This document shows positions 41,691 through 53,847 of a stretch of 64,000 bases of DNA, in pieces (position 1 is the stretch's first letter; every line of letters begins with the position of its first letter). The stretch comes from Astragalus membranaceus (Eukaryota; Streptophyta; Magnoliopsida; Fabales; Fabaceae), in contig CM076849.1 in NCBI GenBank assembly GCA_039519185.1, positions 57,361,087 to 57,425,086 of the forward strand. Direction: 5' to 3'. The translations under genes were made by a program, and so were the position numbers. The notes under the pieces were generated by a model that was not told the DNA's origin, made no database searches, and saw nothing but the letters and a program-made list of their open reading frames with translations.

Positions 41691-43963
41691 GGACAAAAAA
41701 GTGAGGGACAAATTACTGATTGAAAACTGCAATCAGAAGCTGCAACTGGCACAGCAAAAAGACAAAAAATAGCAAATTTTAAAACCAGCTTTTTTTTTCA
41801 GTTTTTTTTCCAGTTTTTTTTTTCAGTTTTTCTTTCCATAAAAAATCACTTTTTTGTCAGTTTTTTTTACTAAAAACATAATTTTTTTAACTATTTCTAT
41901 AATTTACTCAAACTACTAAAATTAGTCAATTTAACTACTACCAATTGTCAAAAAAACCATACCTCTAACAATAGTTTCAAAATTATTTATTCCAAAAAAA
42001 TAAATTATTAAATTAATATCACACTCTGTGAACACCCAATTTTAACCGGTGCATTTTTTTTATTATTTACTTTTTCTTTTACGAAAAATAATAAAATAAA
42101 TCCCTTTGAATAAATATTTGGTTTGTGCGCGTGTTCGCCGCGCCGTTGTTTTAGCGTTTCATCGTGTTTAGTCCGACATGTTTTGTCGCGTTTCCTTTTA
42201 GTTCCCTTTTGTTTAGTAATAATAATAGTAATAATAAAATAGGAGGTGTGTGAAAAAATTTTATTTACAAAGTGTCTAGTTACACATGGCCCAAACATAT
42301 GCCAAAATTACAAAAAAAAAACAGCCTCAAATGGGCCCAAAAAAAAATCCTCTACACCTAACTGTCAAAAAAAAAGGGGGAAAGGCCCAAATAAACCCTA
42401 ATCTCTGCCAGCAACCGTACGCGCCTCCTGCTCCTGAGTTTGCTCTGCAAGCTTGCTCCAGCTGCCCAAGCACCTGAAAAATAGCCAATTCAAATCAGCA
42501 GCTAAAAAAAGGGGGAAGGTTGAGTCAGCCCTGAGTCAGCTACTAGCTGTCCAGAGACAATGCAATTAATCAGTAATCAAAAACATTAATTTTCGGTTTC
42601 AAAACTATTGCTATAAAATGCTAATCTGAAAACCAGAGGGGGAGAGAGGACTGAAAAAACACAGCAATTTTCACAAAAAAATTTCACACAGGAAATTCTG
42701 GGAAAGCAGTATCTGAAGCAGTGGGGTGGATCGATTTTTTTTCAATAACGAAAAAAAGCTTTTGATTTCTTTCTTTTCTGGAAAAAGGTTAGTCAAGTCA
42801 ATTTTTTTTTTTCATCTTTATTAGTAGTAATAAGTTCAGTAGGTATTTTATTAGAAGTAGCCCATTCTGTTTCACTGTGAATATATACTAGTATTAGTAT
42901 TAGAGAAAAAATTAGTTCTTTTTTTTGTTCTCAGGTTCTCCTCATATATGCATAAAAAAAGGGAAGGGGGGAACGAAGATTAGGTTGTGTGTATGCTAGG
43001 TACAGTGATAAAAAAAAAGGATATAAGAAAAAAATGAAAGCAATAGTTAGAAACAAGGTTCTGTTCTGCAAGGTTTGAAATATGTTGTTTAGTTATAAAA
43101 ATTAGTTTGTTCCTTAGAAGACAAACACAAAATATATATATATACAAAACAACAAGAGACAGTAGGCAGATTAGGGAAAAGAGGGCCAGATCCGTGAAAA
43201 CAACAAAAAAATAATAATAATACTTGTTAGCTCCGGCCACCATAGACGGTGGCCGTCCGCTCCTATGTCACCGAAAGCCTCCTTCAGCGACGTCACTGTT
43301 AGTCTGCGGTGAGAACGCGCCCAAGCCGTTGTGTTCGCGTCGCCCCGTCGTTTGCTCGCTGCCCCGGTTCCCCCATCGTCGCCGTCAACGGCGCACTTTG
43401 AGCTAGGACCGCGTCTTCGGCGGTCGGCCGGAAATCCTTTACCGTCGCGAACCTTCCCGGCGTGGCCCTGACACCATCGCACTCGCATCCCTATGTCCTC
43501 CTTCCCCCTCGAGGTCCTTCTCTCTCTCACCATCGTGAAGCTCTCTCTCTCCCAGTGAAGAATTTTTTTTCTCTCTGTTTTAGAACAAGGATGCGGCGCT
43601 GAGAGTTTTAGAAAGGATAAGGAATTAGGTTTAATGTTTTAACAAATTGCCTTATATATGTGGGCTTTTCCTTTTTTTATTTTGTGTTGTTTAAACAGTT
43701 TTGCTACTCCCCACCCCTCTTTTGTTTACGCCAGCCCTTAAAAAAAGGGGAGAGGCCCATAAGTTGTGGACCCATGAACCCAAAAAAAAAAAACACTACA
43801 CTGGGCTGCTGTCTGCACCCCCTTTTATAATACCACCCCTTCTATTAATTACACCCCATTTTACTATTTCACCCTCTTTTCGTTTTTTTTATTATCTCTT
43901 CTCAAAATAATTTCTTTTAAAAAAAAACCTATAAAAGTAAATAAATAAATATTTCTTTTTTTT

Positions 43964-43966
<3 letters not shown>

Positions 43967-44020
<54 letters not shown>
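43967..44020. repeat. (AT)n microsatellite in the solo LTR
   Basis: About 27 AT units. Confidence 0.95.
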
Positions 44021-44025
<5 letters not shown>

Positions 44026-44027
<2 letters not shown>

Positions 44028-44425
44028 GGGGACTAAGTCGACTGTACAGTCGGGTTAGTCTGCTTTTTAGGTCACTAATGAACCGTTACGGATCATGTCC
44101 TAGAATCCCTATTTAAAACAAGCAATTTATAAATTAAAAAAAATACAAACACATTTCTACCCACAAATCAATATTTTAAAGTAGGGGATTAAGTCGGCCG
44201 TACGGCCGAGTTAGTCAGCATTTTAGGATGAATGAACCGTACGGATCAAGAGTCCTAAAATCCCTATTCAAATAAAATTAAACCAACACACATCAAGTCA
44301 TTTTCCAAAGCTCAAAAAAACTCCATTTTTATAAAATAGGGGACTAAGTCGACTGTACAGACGAGTTAGTCAGCGTTCTAGGACGGATGAGCTGTACAGC
44401 TCAATAATCCTAAAACCCCTATATT
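44026..44425. repeat. Three palindrome-bearing repeats, period about 155 bp
   Basis: Copies start near 44027, 44177 and 44338 with GGGGAYTAAGTCG followed by palindromic cores (CGACTGTACAGTCG, CGGCCGTACGGCCG, CGACTGTACAGACG), then GAGTTAGTC, a second small palindrome around GTAC (for example GAGCTGTACAGCTC), and CCTAAAAYCCCTAT. The second core changes on both arms together. Confidence 0.85.
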
Positions 44426-44947
44426 AAGAAACATCAACCAACAAAAATTTTCAGAAAGAACTACGTGACTTTTGAGTTCCTCATTGCACCTGAGGATACG
44501 TAGGAGCGGGGGGCTTCCCCGTCAAGTCAAAATAAAATTTTCTTAAATTAATCCTTTGTAAATAATTTTTTTTTTACTAAATCTTATTAAGTATTATTTT
44601 TTGGGTAAACAAATAATTAAACGACTTAATAATTCTTGCGCAAATCAAATTTAGGGTAACTGTCTTAGGACAGATGTGCTAGGGGTGCAGTGAAATTAGG
44701 TTTTCGCCCCTTCCCTACGCATAACCGACTCCCGAATCCAACCTAGTTACGCAGACCACTAACTCTTAGGTTAGGTTTTTCTCAATTTTTCCTATTTTTA
44801 ATAAATTGGGTGGCGACTCCCTGAAATATCAATTTTTGGGCCGTCTACGTCGGGACCACGGTCACGACACACTCAATAATTAAATAATTTAAAATTTACT
44901 ATTTACTATAATCTCTCTATTAAAACTACTAAAATCAATCAATTTCT

Positions 44948-45300
44948 CATGTAACGGGAGCGGCAACGAGAGACTGACAACGAGAGTGCCAACGGGAGTG
45001 CCAACAAGAGAGGGAACGAGAGCGCCAACGAGAGTGCCAACGGGAGTGCCAACAAGACAGGGAACGAGAGCGACGGGGCTGCATATTTTACCTTTTGCTC
45101 CATTATTAATATTATAAGAAGATACCGATTTTGTTTTAACATTTTGCAACACAACTATTTTAGTAAATTCACCCCTAAAAGACAAAATTTGCAACACAAC
45201 GAGAGCGGCAATGCGAGACTGGCAATAGAATCGACAACGAGAGCGACAACGGGAACATGAGTGGGAACAAGAGAGGCAAGGAGAGCGCCAACGTGGATGC
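44948..45300. repeat. 12-bp minisatellite, block 2
   Basis: Two stretches (44948-45073 and 45200-45295) of CAACGAGAGYGC and CAACGGGAGTGC units separated by AT-rich sequence. They belong to the same Helitron-like region as blocks 1 and 3. Confidence 0.85.
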
Positions 45301-45409
45301 ATATTTTAAAAAATCTTATTTTCTTTTTTCTTCATTTTTACTCCATCTAAAATTTATTATTTACTACAATCTCTCTATTAAAACTATTAAAATCAATCAA
45401 TTTAACCAC

Positions 45410-45545
45410 TAAGAGAGGTAACGAGAGACTGGCAATGGAAGCTGCAACGGGAGTGGCAACGGGAGAGGTAACGAGAGCGCCAACGGGGGTGCCAACGGGA
45501 GGGTCAACGAGTATGCAAACGGGAGTGTCAACGGGGATGCATATT
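45410..45545. repeat. 12-bp minisatellite, block 3
   Basis: Units such as GGCAACGGGAGA and GCCAACGGGGGT, ending in GGGGATGCATATTTTA, a phrase that also closes block 2 (near 45295). Confidence 0.85.
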
Positions 45546-46835
45546 TTACCTCTAATGTCCAAATACATTATTATGGATCAATGCAATTCTGATTGTCAAT
45601 CTCTTTCCACTTTGAATTTCAAATCATACATTTTGGACATTGTTCACAACTTATGATTATCTTCCAAATTACTATTATGACTTCATGGCAATACACCGAC
45701 CATACAGTATCACCCGTGCGTATGCACGGGTAAAATACTAGTATATATTAGTAGTTTAGCCTATAGGTAGTATACTACTATAAAGTTAGTATAAATATCG
45801 CTAGGGCATTTGACCCCACACTCCTTTGAATATCTCCATCCTTGATGGTACCGGACAAAAGAGTGGACAAGGGACTGAGCTGAACTACAGTACAACATTT
45901 TGTCCCAGCTGCAAACTATTGAAAATATCGAAATACCCTTTTTTACAAACTCTGAAATACCCTTCATGGAATTGGTTTTTGGCTAAGACTAAGTCGAGTC
46001 ATTACCTTTTTTATGAGTTGTGTGTGGCTCCGTTGGAATGCATTTCCAGAAGATAAGAGTAATAATTGTGTGGTTATACTATGTCTATAAATCCCCGATA
46101 CTTCAAAAATGGAGACGTACCCGTGTCGGATACATATCCGATACCGATACGCACCCGATACTTCTCGATACGTACCCAAAGAGTGTCTAATAATTTTTTA
46201 ATTCTTTTTAAAAAATATTTGACTCGATACTTTTCAGATACATCTTTGATACTTCTTACCAACTAAGGATACTTCTCAGATACTTTTTCGATACCTCTTA
46301 CCAACTAAGCACATGATTGTCACTCATATATGATACACTTTAATACCTCAATAACTAAAAGACAAAATTATATGTTTTTTCGTAATACAATAATAGAAGA
46401 AATAATACATTGTAATATGAGTGGGATAAATATACGTAACTATCTCTACTTGATAAGATCACAAATGTAACACCCCGATAATTCTAACATGTAGAATCAC
46501 CGAAATGCACTACATGGCATACATCAGAGTAACTTCCTGTTAATGAAATATTGAACACAACTAAAACTTTCGATATAAGTATCAATGGTTCAATGAACCT
46601 CCATGCATAATCGGAAAGATCTGAAGTCTTAAGACTTAAACATACATTATCCTGGTGTTCAATACTCAAAACATGAAATTAGCGGAAACGATTTATAACT
46701 TATACATGATGGTTATACAACCGATAACAAAGTACTACAGAAGGGCAAGGGCCTAAAACATGAAACATAGACTTCCGGACTCCTCGAGTCACACCGGCTA
46801 ACCGTGAACTTTCGCCTTAGCTTTCCTTTGCTTCT

Positions 46836-48152
46836 CTGAAAAACCACAATACATAAAGGGTGAGATAAACATTATCTCAGTGAGTCCTATCGAGACCCCT
46901 GACCAACTCTAACGGTTTATTATACTTGAATCTGAACTCATGGCCCTAATAAGCGACCACGTGAATACATGGTGTTTTCTCATAACTTGTAGCCCTAATA
47001 AGTGACTAGTCGTTACATTTCTGATTTTTCCTGATGTAGCCCTAATAAGCGACTACGGATCATATTTTAACATGAACTTAGCACAACACCTCGAAGCCCG
47101 CCTTAGCTAAGGTTAGGACGTCTCAGTGAACCCATCCCCACTAATCCATGTGAGCAACATGAGAGCCTAGGTTCTGGGGCTCATGACTTCCCCTCCCCTA
47201 GTATGCTAATAACTGGAGGATCGTCATCCTCAATATACACAAGGTATACCATCTACCTTTCCCCGAGGGAAAGTAACCTGAATTGTGTTTACATGAATTG
47301 AGAGTTTTCATGTCTTTATAGACTTACAATCAATTAGCTTACATGACATGATGAACTTGAAGTTCGTTATCATAACATGATTGGACTCTAGGTCCGTTAA
47401 CATTTCTTGACTTATGTTCTCTCGCGTTCTCTAAGTATGGTTTTTCCGTTACGTTCATAGCACACAAGTTTTCTATCAAACACGTTCAATTCCATGATAT
47501 CAGGATCTTTACATGGTTGGGGAACCATGAGGAATGGATTAGAAGAGGATTGGAATCATTTGGGATGGATAAAATGGTACATTGAATTTGAGGATTAGAA
47601 GGTCTCACACGACCCGTGCGTGTAGGCACACGATCCGTGCGCTGTTGAACAAAGTTGTAGAAGGTTTCCAGAAAGATACGCATGACCCGTGCGACTAAGC
47701 GCACGATCCGGGCGTTGTTGAATAAAACTTTCAGAAGGATACACACGACCCGTGCGACTAGGCGCACGATCCGTGTGTGTTTAAAAATTCAGTTCGTGTA
47801 GCATCAGATGGGGGCGCACGACCCGTGCACAGAGGCACACGATCCGTGCGTCTCCATCAGTTTTCCAGAAAACAAGCTTTTCATGAGTAAATTCCATTCC
47901 GTTCCGGTTCCAATTTCCCTTCCGATCGAGACTCAAACTTGAATACACACAGAACAGTATAACACAACAATATATTCAAATCAAACCAGCGCATCCAAAC
48001 AATTACACATGCAATTGATCAATTTAAACTTGTAGTTTTCTGAAAACAGTTTTTCGACCTTATTTCTTCTCGAGATCAATCGAACACAACGCTGGTTTTC
48101 GAAATAGAGAACTCAGAACACACAAAATCCCTAAGCGAGTTATAGAACTCAC
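46836..48152 (-). other. Predicted intron inside the solo LTR
   Basis: Donor AGAG/GTGAGT at 48152 and acceptor GGTTTTTCAG/AGAAG at 46836 on the minus strand (1317 bp). One base is missing from the acceptor tract relative to RT-B, but the AG is kept. Confidence 0.45.
47604..47858. repeat. Palindrome array GCACGAYCCGTGC, solo LTR copy
   Basis: Eight copies in four pairs as in RT-B, several with single changes (for example GCATGACCCGTGC and GCACGATCCGGGC). Confidence 0.88.
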
Positions 48153-48155
48153 CTC

Positions 48156-48173
48156 TTGCGATGACAATCGCAA
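48156..48173 (-). promoter_or_regulatory. Stem-loop next to the donor site, solo LTR version
   Basis: The minus strand reads TTGCGATTGTCATCGCAA: seven base pairs and a TGTC loop. Against CGTGATTTTCATCACG of RT-B, pair 4 from the loop changes T-A to C-G and pair 6 changes C-G to T-A. Confidence 0.55.
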
Positions 48174-49679
48174 CAACAACAACAAACGGAGTTTCTACGA
48201 CCACGAGATGTCCCGAACGTTCCCAAATTCGAGTCCTATGCACCAACAATGTCCAAGATCGACCCAGAGCTACCAAACCTTCTTCCTAATGCTTGACAAA
48301 CACAATATTGGTTCTGAACTACTTCAAACTAGCTACCAATCCAACATGCAAGTCACATTCAGCCCCTAGACTCCATTTTTGTCCATTTTGAGCTTGAGGG
48401 TCTAAAATGGTGAGATGAGATGGAGAAGTGTGTTGGAGATGATGTTTGTACCAGTAGATAGAGGGTGAAAAACTGATTTCAATGGTGTTGAGAAGTGCAA
48501 CATGCATTCAGAATTGTGGGAGTTCTCTCCCCTTTCTTCTCTCCCTCGTTCTCTCGAGCTCCTCCTCTCTCTCTCTCTCTCACTCTCTATTTCTTTTTCA
48601 GATGCTGAAATGGATGAAGGAGTTGTGTGTTTGCTGTTTGGTGTTTAATGTGCTGAAAGGATAAGTAATATGGAAATGACTCTCCTACCCTTCAGTCACT
48701 TACTTATTCCCCATGACTACTACATGGCCTAGTTTAATGAAATTAACTTAGCAATCAAGCACACAAGCAGCAACAAATCCCTTAATCAATAATTTTATCT
48801 CATTTTCAGAAAACTGAATGTGTGTGTTATGTTTGGCATGTGAGTGAGGGTAAGCTTAAGTGACTCAGCTGGGGCTGTTTTGTAATAAAATGCGCAAAAT
48901 GACTCTTTTGCCCGTGCCATCCCATTTCTACTTAAACCTCAATTCTATTTAATCAATCAATCAATTACGCTAATTTACTCAATTTAGCTAAATAATTATC
49001 TTAACCTCTTGCTAATTTCAATAAATGAAATTAGCTAAATTGGGGATGTTACAACAAGTATTTATTTCTATGTGATGAATATATATTGACTAATGATATG
49101 CTTATGTTTTATTGACCAATTACGTACTAATATGAATATCTTAGTCTATAAAAAGTCTTCTATTTCTGCCACTGACTATTCGTATTATACGATTTCGGGT
49201 GGTCTCAGTTACTTGTCCACCATTACTTTTTATGACTAGTCACTCATACAAATGTGTGTCGGTTGTCCTCTTCCTTTCATCCATATATTTTGTGTGATTT
49301 TTTTTATCTATTTGGGCAGTTTTTTTTCATATCTGTAAAATACAATATTTCAGTTTTTCATCTTTGTTTTTTTCTATTTGTGTTTCTATTCTATTTTATT
49401 TTTTGTTATGTTTTTATATATTTAAATTTTAATTTAATTTTTTATTAAAGTATCTCAGCCGTGTCGTATCTTGATTTTCAAAAATTTTCCGTATCACTGT
49501 ATTCGTATCGTGTCGTATCCCGTATCGTATCCGGTATCCAGGCTTCATAGTACTATGTCCTTCAAGGGGATACGCCGGTTGTCTTGTCTTGGTGGAGGTT
49601 GACTGTGTGTAGTACATTGTACACTAGCTTTTGTTTTTCTATTATGGATCATTTTTGAGTATGAAGGTTGTCTCTGTAT

Positions 49680-50425
49680 CAGTGTTATCAGACCCGGACC
49701 GGCCATCGACCCGGTCAAGGCACTGGGTCACTAGACCCGGGGTCGGACCGCGGGTCTCTAGTCGGACCGGCATGACCCGGTCTATATTAAATAAATTCAA
49801 AAAATTATAATATATACTAAGAAAGTATACATTTATTAATATAGAAATTTTATTATAATTTTATTTATAATTATACATTTACTAACATGTTTATGAGTGT
49901 TGAACTTGAATCAATTTGTCAAAAAAATGTGTGTTTAATCAAAACTATTAATGAAAGAATGTGCAAAAAAAATTAACATATCCGGAATTGATTATATTTA
50001 ATGAATGCGGGACAGTATCAACAAATAATAGATAGCTTAGTGGTTAAAAAGTTAAAATACAACTTTAACAAATGGAAGATTAATGGAAAGCTTGGCAAAA
50101 AAATTTAACGCTAAATGAATACATATATATCATAAAAGCAACGCCTTGACATCAATTAAGTTGTGGCTTACTTGGTTGCAAGTGCCAAGGTTGAATTCTA
50201 GGTGATGAGTTCGAACCCCAGGTAGGACATTTTTGCGAAAAACTGCAAAATATATCTTGGTCAACACCGTGTTTGACCGGGTCAAAGGCGGATTTGACCG
50301 GACTGATGACGTCACCACCGGGTCAATTGCAGAACCGGACCAACATACAGACCGACCCGTCCAAGCCACCGGGTCCCGGTCGAACCGGTCCGACCGGCCG
50401 GTCCGGTCCGGTTTTAATAACACTG
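49680..50425. mobile_element. hAT-type MITE, 746 bp
   Basis: Terminal inverted repeats CAGTGTTATCAGACCCGGAC at the left and the inverse GTCCGGTTTTAATAACACTG at the right, with a perfect 8-bp target duplication CTCTGTAT (49672-49679 and 50426-50433), as in hAT elements. The ends are GC-rich (ACCCGG, CCGGTCC) and the middle is AT-rich. Open frames here follow the inverted repeats and are not genes. Confidence 0.88.
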
Positions 50426-50519
50426 CTCTGTATACAGGTTTTTTGTGTTTCTTAATACACATACTATATATAATACAATTTTGTTGTTAAAAAAACTTTT
50501 TTTTATTTTATACTTAATA

Positions 50520-50700
50520 AATATTTTATCTCTCCCATTTCTCTTCTCTCTCTTCTCTTTCTCTCTCCTCTCATTATCCAATCTCTCTCCCCTCTTCTCT
50601 CTCTCACTCTCCTCTCATCTAACCCTATCTCCCTCCTCTCCTCTCTCTTCTATGTTCTCTCTTTTTTTCTCCATATGCTCTCTCTCATCTCTCTTCATAA
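50520..50700. repeat. CT-rich low-complexity tract
   Basis: Runs of CTCTCT, TTCTCT and CTCCTC. From 50700 to 52144 I see AT-rich sequence without genes; a 40-bp phrase (GGTTTTGGGT, GATGT..AAGT.TCTTGG) occurs near 51035 and again near 51690. Confidence 0.8.
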
Positions 50701-52152
50701 TTTAATATTAAGTTAGAGTATATGTTATTAAAATCATTCTATATAAATATATATATATATATCAAAAATGTTATTATAAACTTTACATTTTTTTGGTACG
50801 GTGTCTTGTCTCCATCAAAAATTGTTCAATACAAAAAAAAACTCAATATATTCTGTCCAATATTGTACTGCTTACCTATACGCAAATTAAACGGACCTTT
50901 AAGAATCAAAAAAATTGTTTACCCATATACTAAATAAAATAAAATGTTCATTGTTTAGGTGAATTTCATTTATCGTAAATTACAGAAAATGAAGGATATA
51001 TAATAGAGAGAACCTATATACCTAATGTCTTAAGGTTTTGGGTAGAGATGTGATGTTCAAGTTTCTTGGTGGTCTGGTTAATTGGCGTCCAATTGAACAC
51101 CACAATTAACTCATTTCTAGTCGATGTGAGACTAACCACTTACATTTGAATTCTTAACTTATATTATTGCAAACATATTAAGAAAGTACTTTTTGTATGT
51201 CAAATCCATTCATGCACTTTTCAAAAAAAAAAAAAAAGAAGCATTCATGTATTCATATAACAATACTAATACTAGAAGTCAGAAAAAATAGAATCCAAAA
51301 TTTTTGCAAGGTAAAAACTCCCCAAAAGAGACATAAAACAGAACAATGTTGCAGGCTGCCCCTCCTCCTATCGATGCATTAAATAGCACCAACTCTTATG
51401 AAAATGACCCGAGATTTTAAAATGTGCAACGGTGCAAGTCGCAACTAGAACTTGAAAATGGAGGAGCAATTAATGTTGTCAAACTCAAACGGAAGACTCT
51501 ATGAAAATTTGTGGAGCTTTCTTAAACTCCACTCGTAAATATGTAAGAGTTTACCTTATTTGGAATTTAAATGTGAGTCGTTATCATCAATTAGAAATGA
51601 ATTAAATGAAGGATACGTATAAGATAGGTGGTCCTCAGTCAAAAAAAAATAAGATAGGTGATTCATATACTCATTTACTTATAATTAAGGTTTTGGGTGG
51701 AAATATGATGTCAAAGTCTCTTGGGGGTTCTTAATATTGATTTGTTGTTGCTCCCCGTACTCTCCTAGATTCCCTAAAATACCTTGTGTTAAATAAACCT
51801 ATAAATAATAAATATGCATATATAATATAAAATAGTTTATCTAAACAATAGTATCATTTAAATTTCTTCTACCTCTCTCTCTCTCTCTCTTTAAACTTTT
51901 CTCTCTCGCAATTTAATTATCTCTCTTCTCATTTTGAATTTTTTCTCCTTCCTCTTTCACACTTTAAACTTATCTACTATTTATCTATAAGTAATACATG
52001 TTATTACGAAATGAAAAGCGTAGATAAGGGTAATATTAACTTTATGCATTTACGCGTAGTGTGTATTACCATTCGCAGAATGCTATTCGTAATGAGTAGC
52101 ATTTTTGTTTATCTATTTACAAGCAATCTAACTATCTATACAAGAAATAGAC

Positions 52153-52631
52153 CATGGTTTCAAATTGCAGACAACATCGCGCGATGCGGTCATAATACTG
52201 TTATTGTGGTGGTGACTGCATCCGCATCAGGTCGCAATTGCGATGTGTTAGGAAATCACATGACAACCCAAATCACAAGGCCGCAACCACAACGTAAAAA
52301 ATACAACGGTCGCATCAAGCCACAACCGACCACATCAGGCCGCCATACACTTTACAGTAGTCACACAAATTATTTTCCTATCTTCCTCTTTTTTCAAATC
52401 GTAAATTTAGAAAGAACTTTAAAGAGTATTAGTAATATTCTAAAGTGATAATGAGTTGTTAATGTTGGAAATATGAGATTTTAAAGGTAAAATGGGAAAT
52501 GTATGATTTTAAAGATAAGTTATAAACAATAATATTTTGTGTGAATTTAAAATTAACTCACACCGCAATGTGCGTTGCAGCGACTGCGATAGTCGCAGTC
52601 GCAAAGACCACGACTGCAATTTAAAACCATG
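52153..52631. mobile_element. hAT-like MITE, 479 bp
   Basis: Ends CATGGTTTCAAATTGCAG and the inverse CTGCAATTTAAAACCATG, with flanks AAATAGAC (52145-52152) and AGATAGAC (52632-52639), an 8-bp target duplication with one mismatch. The interior has many TGCGGTC/GACTGCG words. The plus-strand frame crossing the left boundary (from 52011) is spurious. Confidence 0.75.
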
Positions 52632-52649
52632 AGATAGACTACCAAAATT

Positions 52650-53470
52650 ACTTTTTTAGGATCAAAAGTGTCATTTGAATTTCTACTACTTTTCTTTCTC
52701 TCACTTTAAACTTTTATGTCTCACACTTTAATTATTTCCCTTCTAGTGTTGTGAGAATCGGACTAGACCGAACGGTTCAACAAGTTGAACAGTGAAATTG
52801 TCAGCCTGGCGGTTGGTTCAACCTCAATTTGACCGCAGTGCGATTAGACAGGGTTGAACCATTCAAAATGCTTTTTTTTAAATTTACTATATCCACAAAA
52901 TTTAATACTTTTTTATTTTTTTTATTATTCATACAGTTCAGCCGTGGTTGAACCAATTGAACTATTATCTGCATGTCTCGCTGGTTCGATCTCTTTTCCG
53001 ATTTTAAAAACATTACTTTCTTTTCGTTTTGAACTTATTTTTCCTCCTCTTTCACACTTTAATTACACTTATCTACTATTTATCTATTTGTATAAGCTCC
53101 TGTCAAAAAAAATCTATTTGTATAAGCAATAAGCTACCGAAATTACCTTTTTAAATATCTTATATTGCTGAGACCTATTAACTTTTATGGTGTCATTTGA
53201 ATTTTTCTAATTTTCTCTCTTTCACTTAAGACTTTTCTCTCTTCCACTTTAATTATCTCTCCTCTTATTTTAAATTTATTCTCCCTCCTCTTTAATATTT
53301 TATACTTTTATTTTGACTACAAACTCTTTAAATTTATCTACTATCTTTTCTATTTATACAAACAATAGGTTACCAATATTACCTTTTTAAACAGCTTACA
53401 ATATTGTTGGCACTATTAACTTTTAGGGTCAAAAGTGTCATTTGAAATTCTTCTACTTTTCTCTCTTTCT
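52650..53470. repeat. Degenerate pyrimidine-rich repeats related to the 285-bp array, with a probable MITE
   Basis: The phrase GTGTCATTTGAATTTC with following TTTTCTCTCT occurs near 52668, 53190 and 53437 (and a variant near 51847), followed by TTATCTACTATTTATCTAT and AATATTACCTTTTTAAA. Word order matches the array at 16898-29925. At 52745-53020 an AGTGTTGTGAGAATCGG...CCGATTTTAAAAACATTA segment looks like a hAT-type MITE, but its ends are imperfect. Confidence 0.5.
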
Positions 53471-53847
53471 ATGCCTTTAAACCTTTGAGTCCTGACAAGA
53501 AAACATTACGCGTTGTCAATATAATTTCATTATTTTTAAGGTGACGGAAAAATATTATCAGTTATCGGAATAATTATTTTTTATATTTTATCTTTATAAA
53601 TGTCTTTATAATTTATATTGTCAAAAAAAATGTCTTTATATTTATAAATAATTATTTTACTTTTAAGTCTTCATAGAGAAATATTACTTATTATCAATAT
53701 TATTATTTTGTATTTTGTTTTCATGAATGTCTTTATTTTTATAAATTATTATTCGGCTAGAAAAATAGATGTTAATGGTGTATTTATTTTTGTATTTTAC
53801 CTTTATAAATATCTTTACTTTTGTTAAGTGAATATACTTCGAATCTT

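Larger units (their letters stand above)
42027..44869. mobile_element. Solo LTR, Ogre/Tat-like Ty3/gypsy, 2.84 kb
   Basis: Starts TGTGAACACCC and ends CACGACA with a perfect 5-bp target duplication CACTC (42022-42026 and 44870-44874). The tail (GGGTGGCGACTCCCTGAAAT, then GGGCCGTC and CACGACA) is the form seen at the end of Ogre/Tat LTRs. No internal genes, so a solo LTR left by recombination. It contains poly-A/T tracts, a GC-richer stretch at 43220-43560 whose frames I do not trust, an (AT)n tract and palindromic repeats. Confidence 0.85.
40997..45741 (+). mobile_element. Helitron-like element with 12-bp minisatellites, carrying an Ogre/Tat-like solo LTR
   Basis: The 3' end is canonical: hairpin ACCCGTGC-GTAT-GCACGGGT (45712-45731), then AAAATA, CTAG (45738-45741) and T. 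The 5' end is less sure; TCTATATAATC at 40997 is a candidate but is preceded by T, not A. The interval has GCGCTACAGT motifs (41110-41212) and minisatellite blocks, and is split by the solo LTR at 42027-44869. No helicase gene is present. Confidence 0.5.
46466..49053 (-). mobile_element. Solo LTR of the RT-A/B family, 2.59 kb
   Basis: TGTAACACCCC at 46466 to GGGGATGTTACA at 49053. The flanks are ACAAA (46461-46465) and ACAAG (49054-49058), a target duplication with one mismatch. It has all family blocks: AGCGGAAACGATT, the stem-loop at 46862-46878, acceptor, palindrome array, donor, and a pyrimidine tract on the plus strand (48530-48590) for the purine-rich leader. It is clearly diverged from RT-B, so older. 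No coding sequence. Confidence 0.88.
46076..49556. mobile_element. MITE-like element rich in GATAC motifs, split by a solo LTR
   Basis: Left half 46076-46465 (ACTATG...GATACGTACCC) and right half 49054-49556 (GTATCCGGTATCC...CATAGTACTATG) are rough inverse copies built of GATAC/GTATC words. The solo LTR at 46466-49053 separates them. No clear target duplication. 45742-46075 shows nothing recognisable. Confidence 0.4.

Noticed and set aside
41552..41752. Val-Ala-Thr-Pro repeat peptide on the minus strand
   Set aside because: By-product of the 12-bp minisatellite (four codons per unit).
42286..42477. 63-residue plus-strand frame
   Set aside because: Low-complexity Lys/Pro-rich frame in poly-A tracts of the solo LTR.
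43171..43533. 120-residue Arg-rich minus-strand frame and the overlapping plus-strand frame
   Set aside because: Lies in a GC-richer part of the Ogre/Tat-like solo LTR without a recognisable domain; overlapping frames on both strands suggest composition, not coding.
50130..50490. Opposed frames rich in Thr/Gly/Arg/Asp
   Set aside because: They follow the GC-rich terminal repeat of the hAT MITE.
52011..52448. 145-residue plus-strand frame
   Set aside because: Crosses the left boundary of the hAT-like MITE and has no domain.
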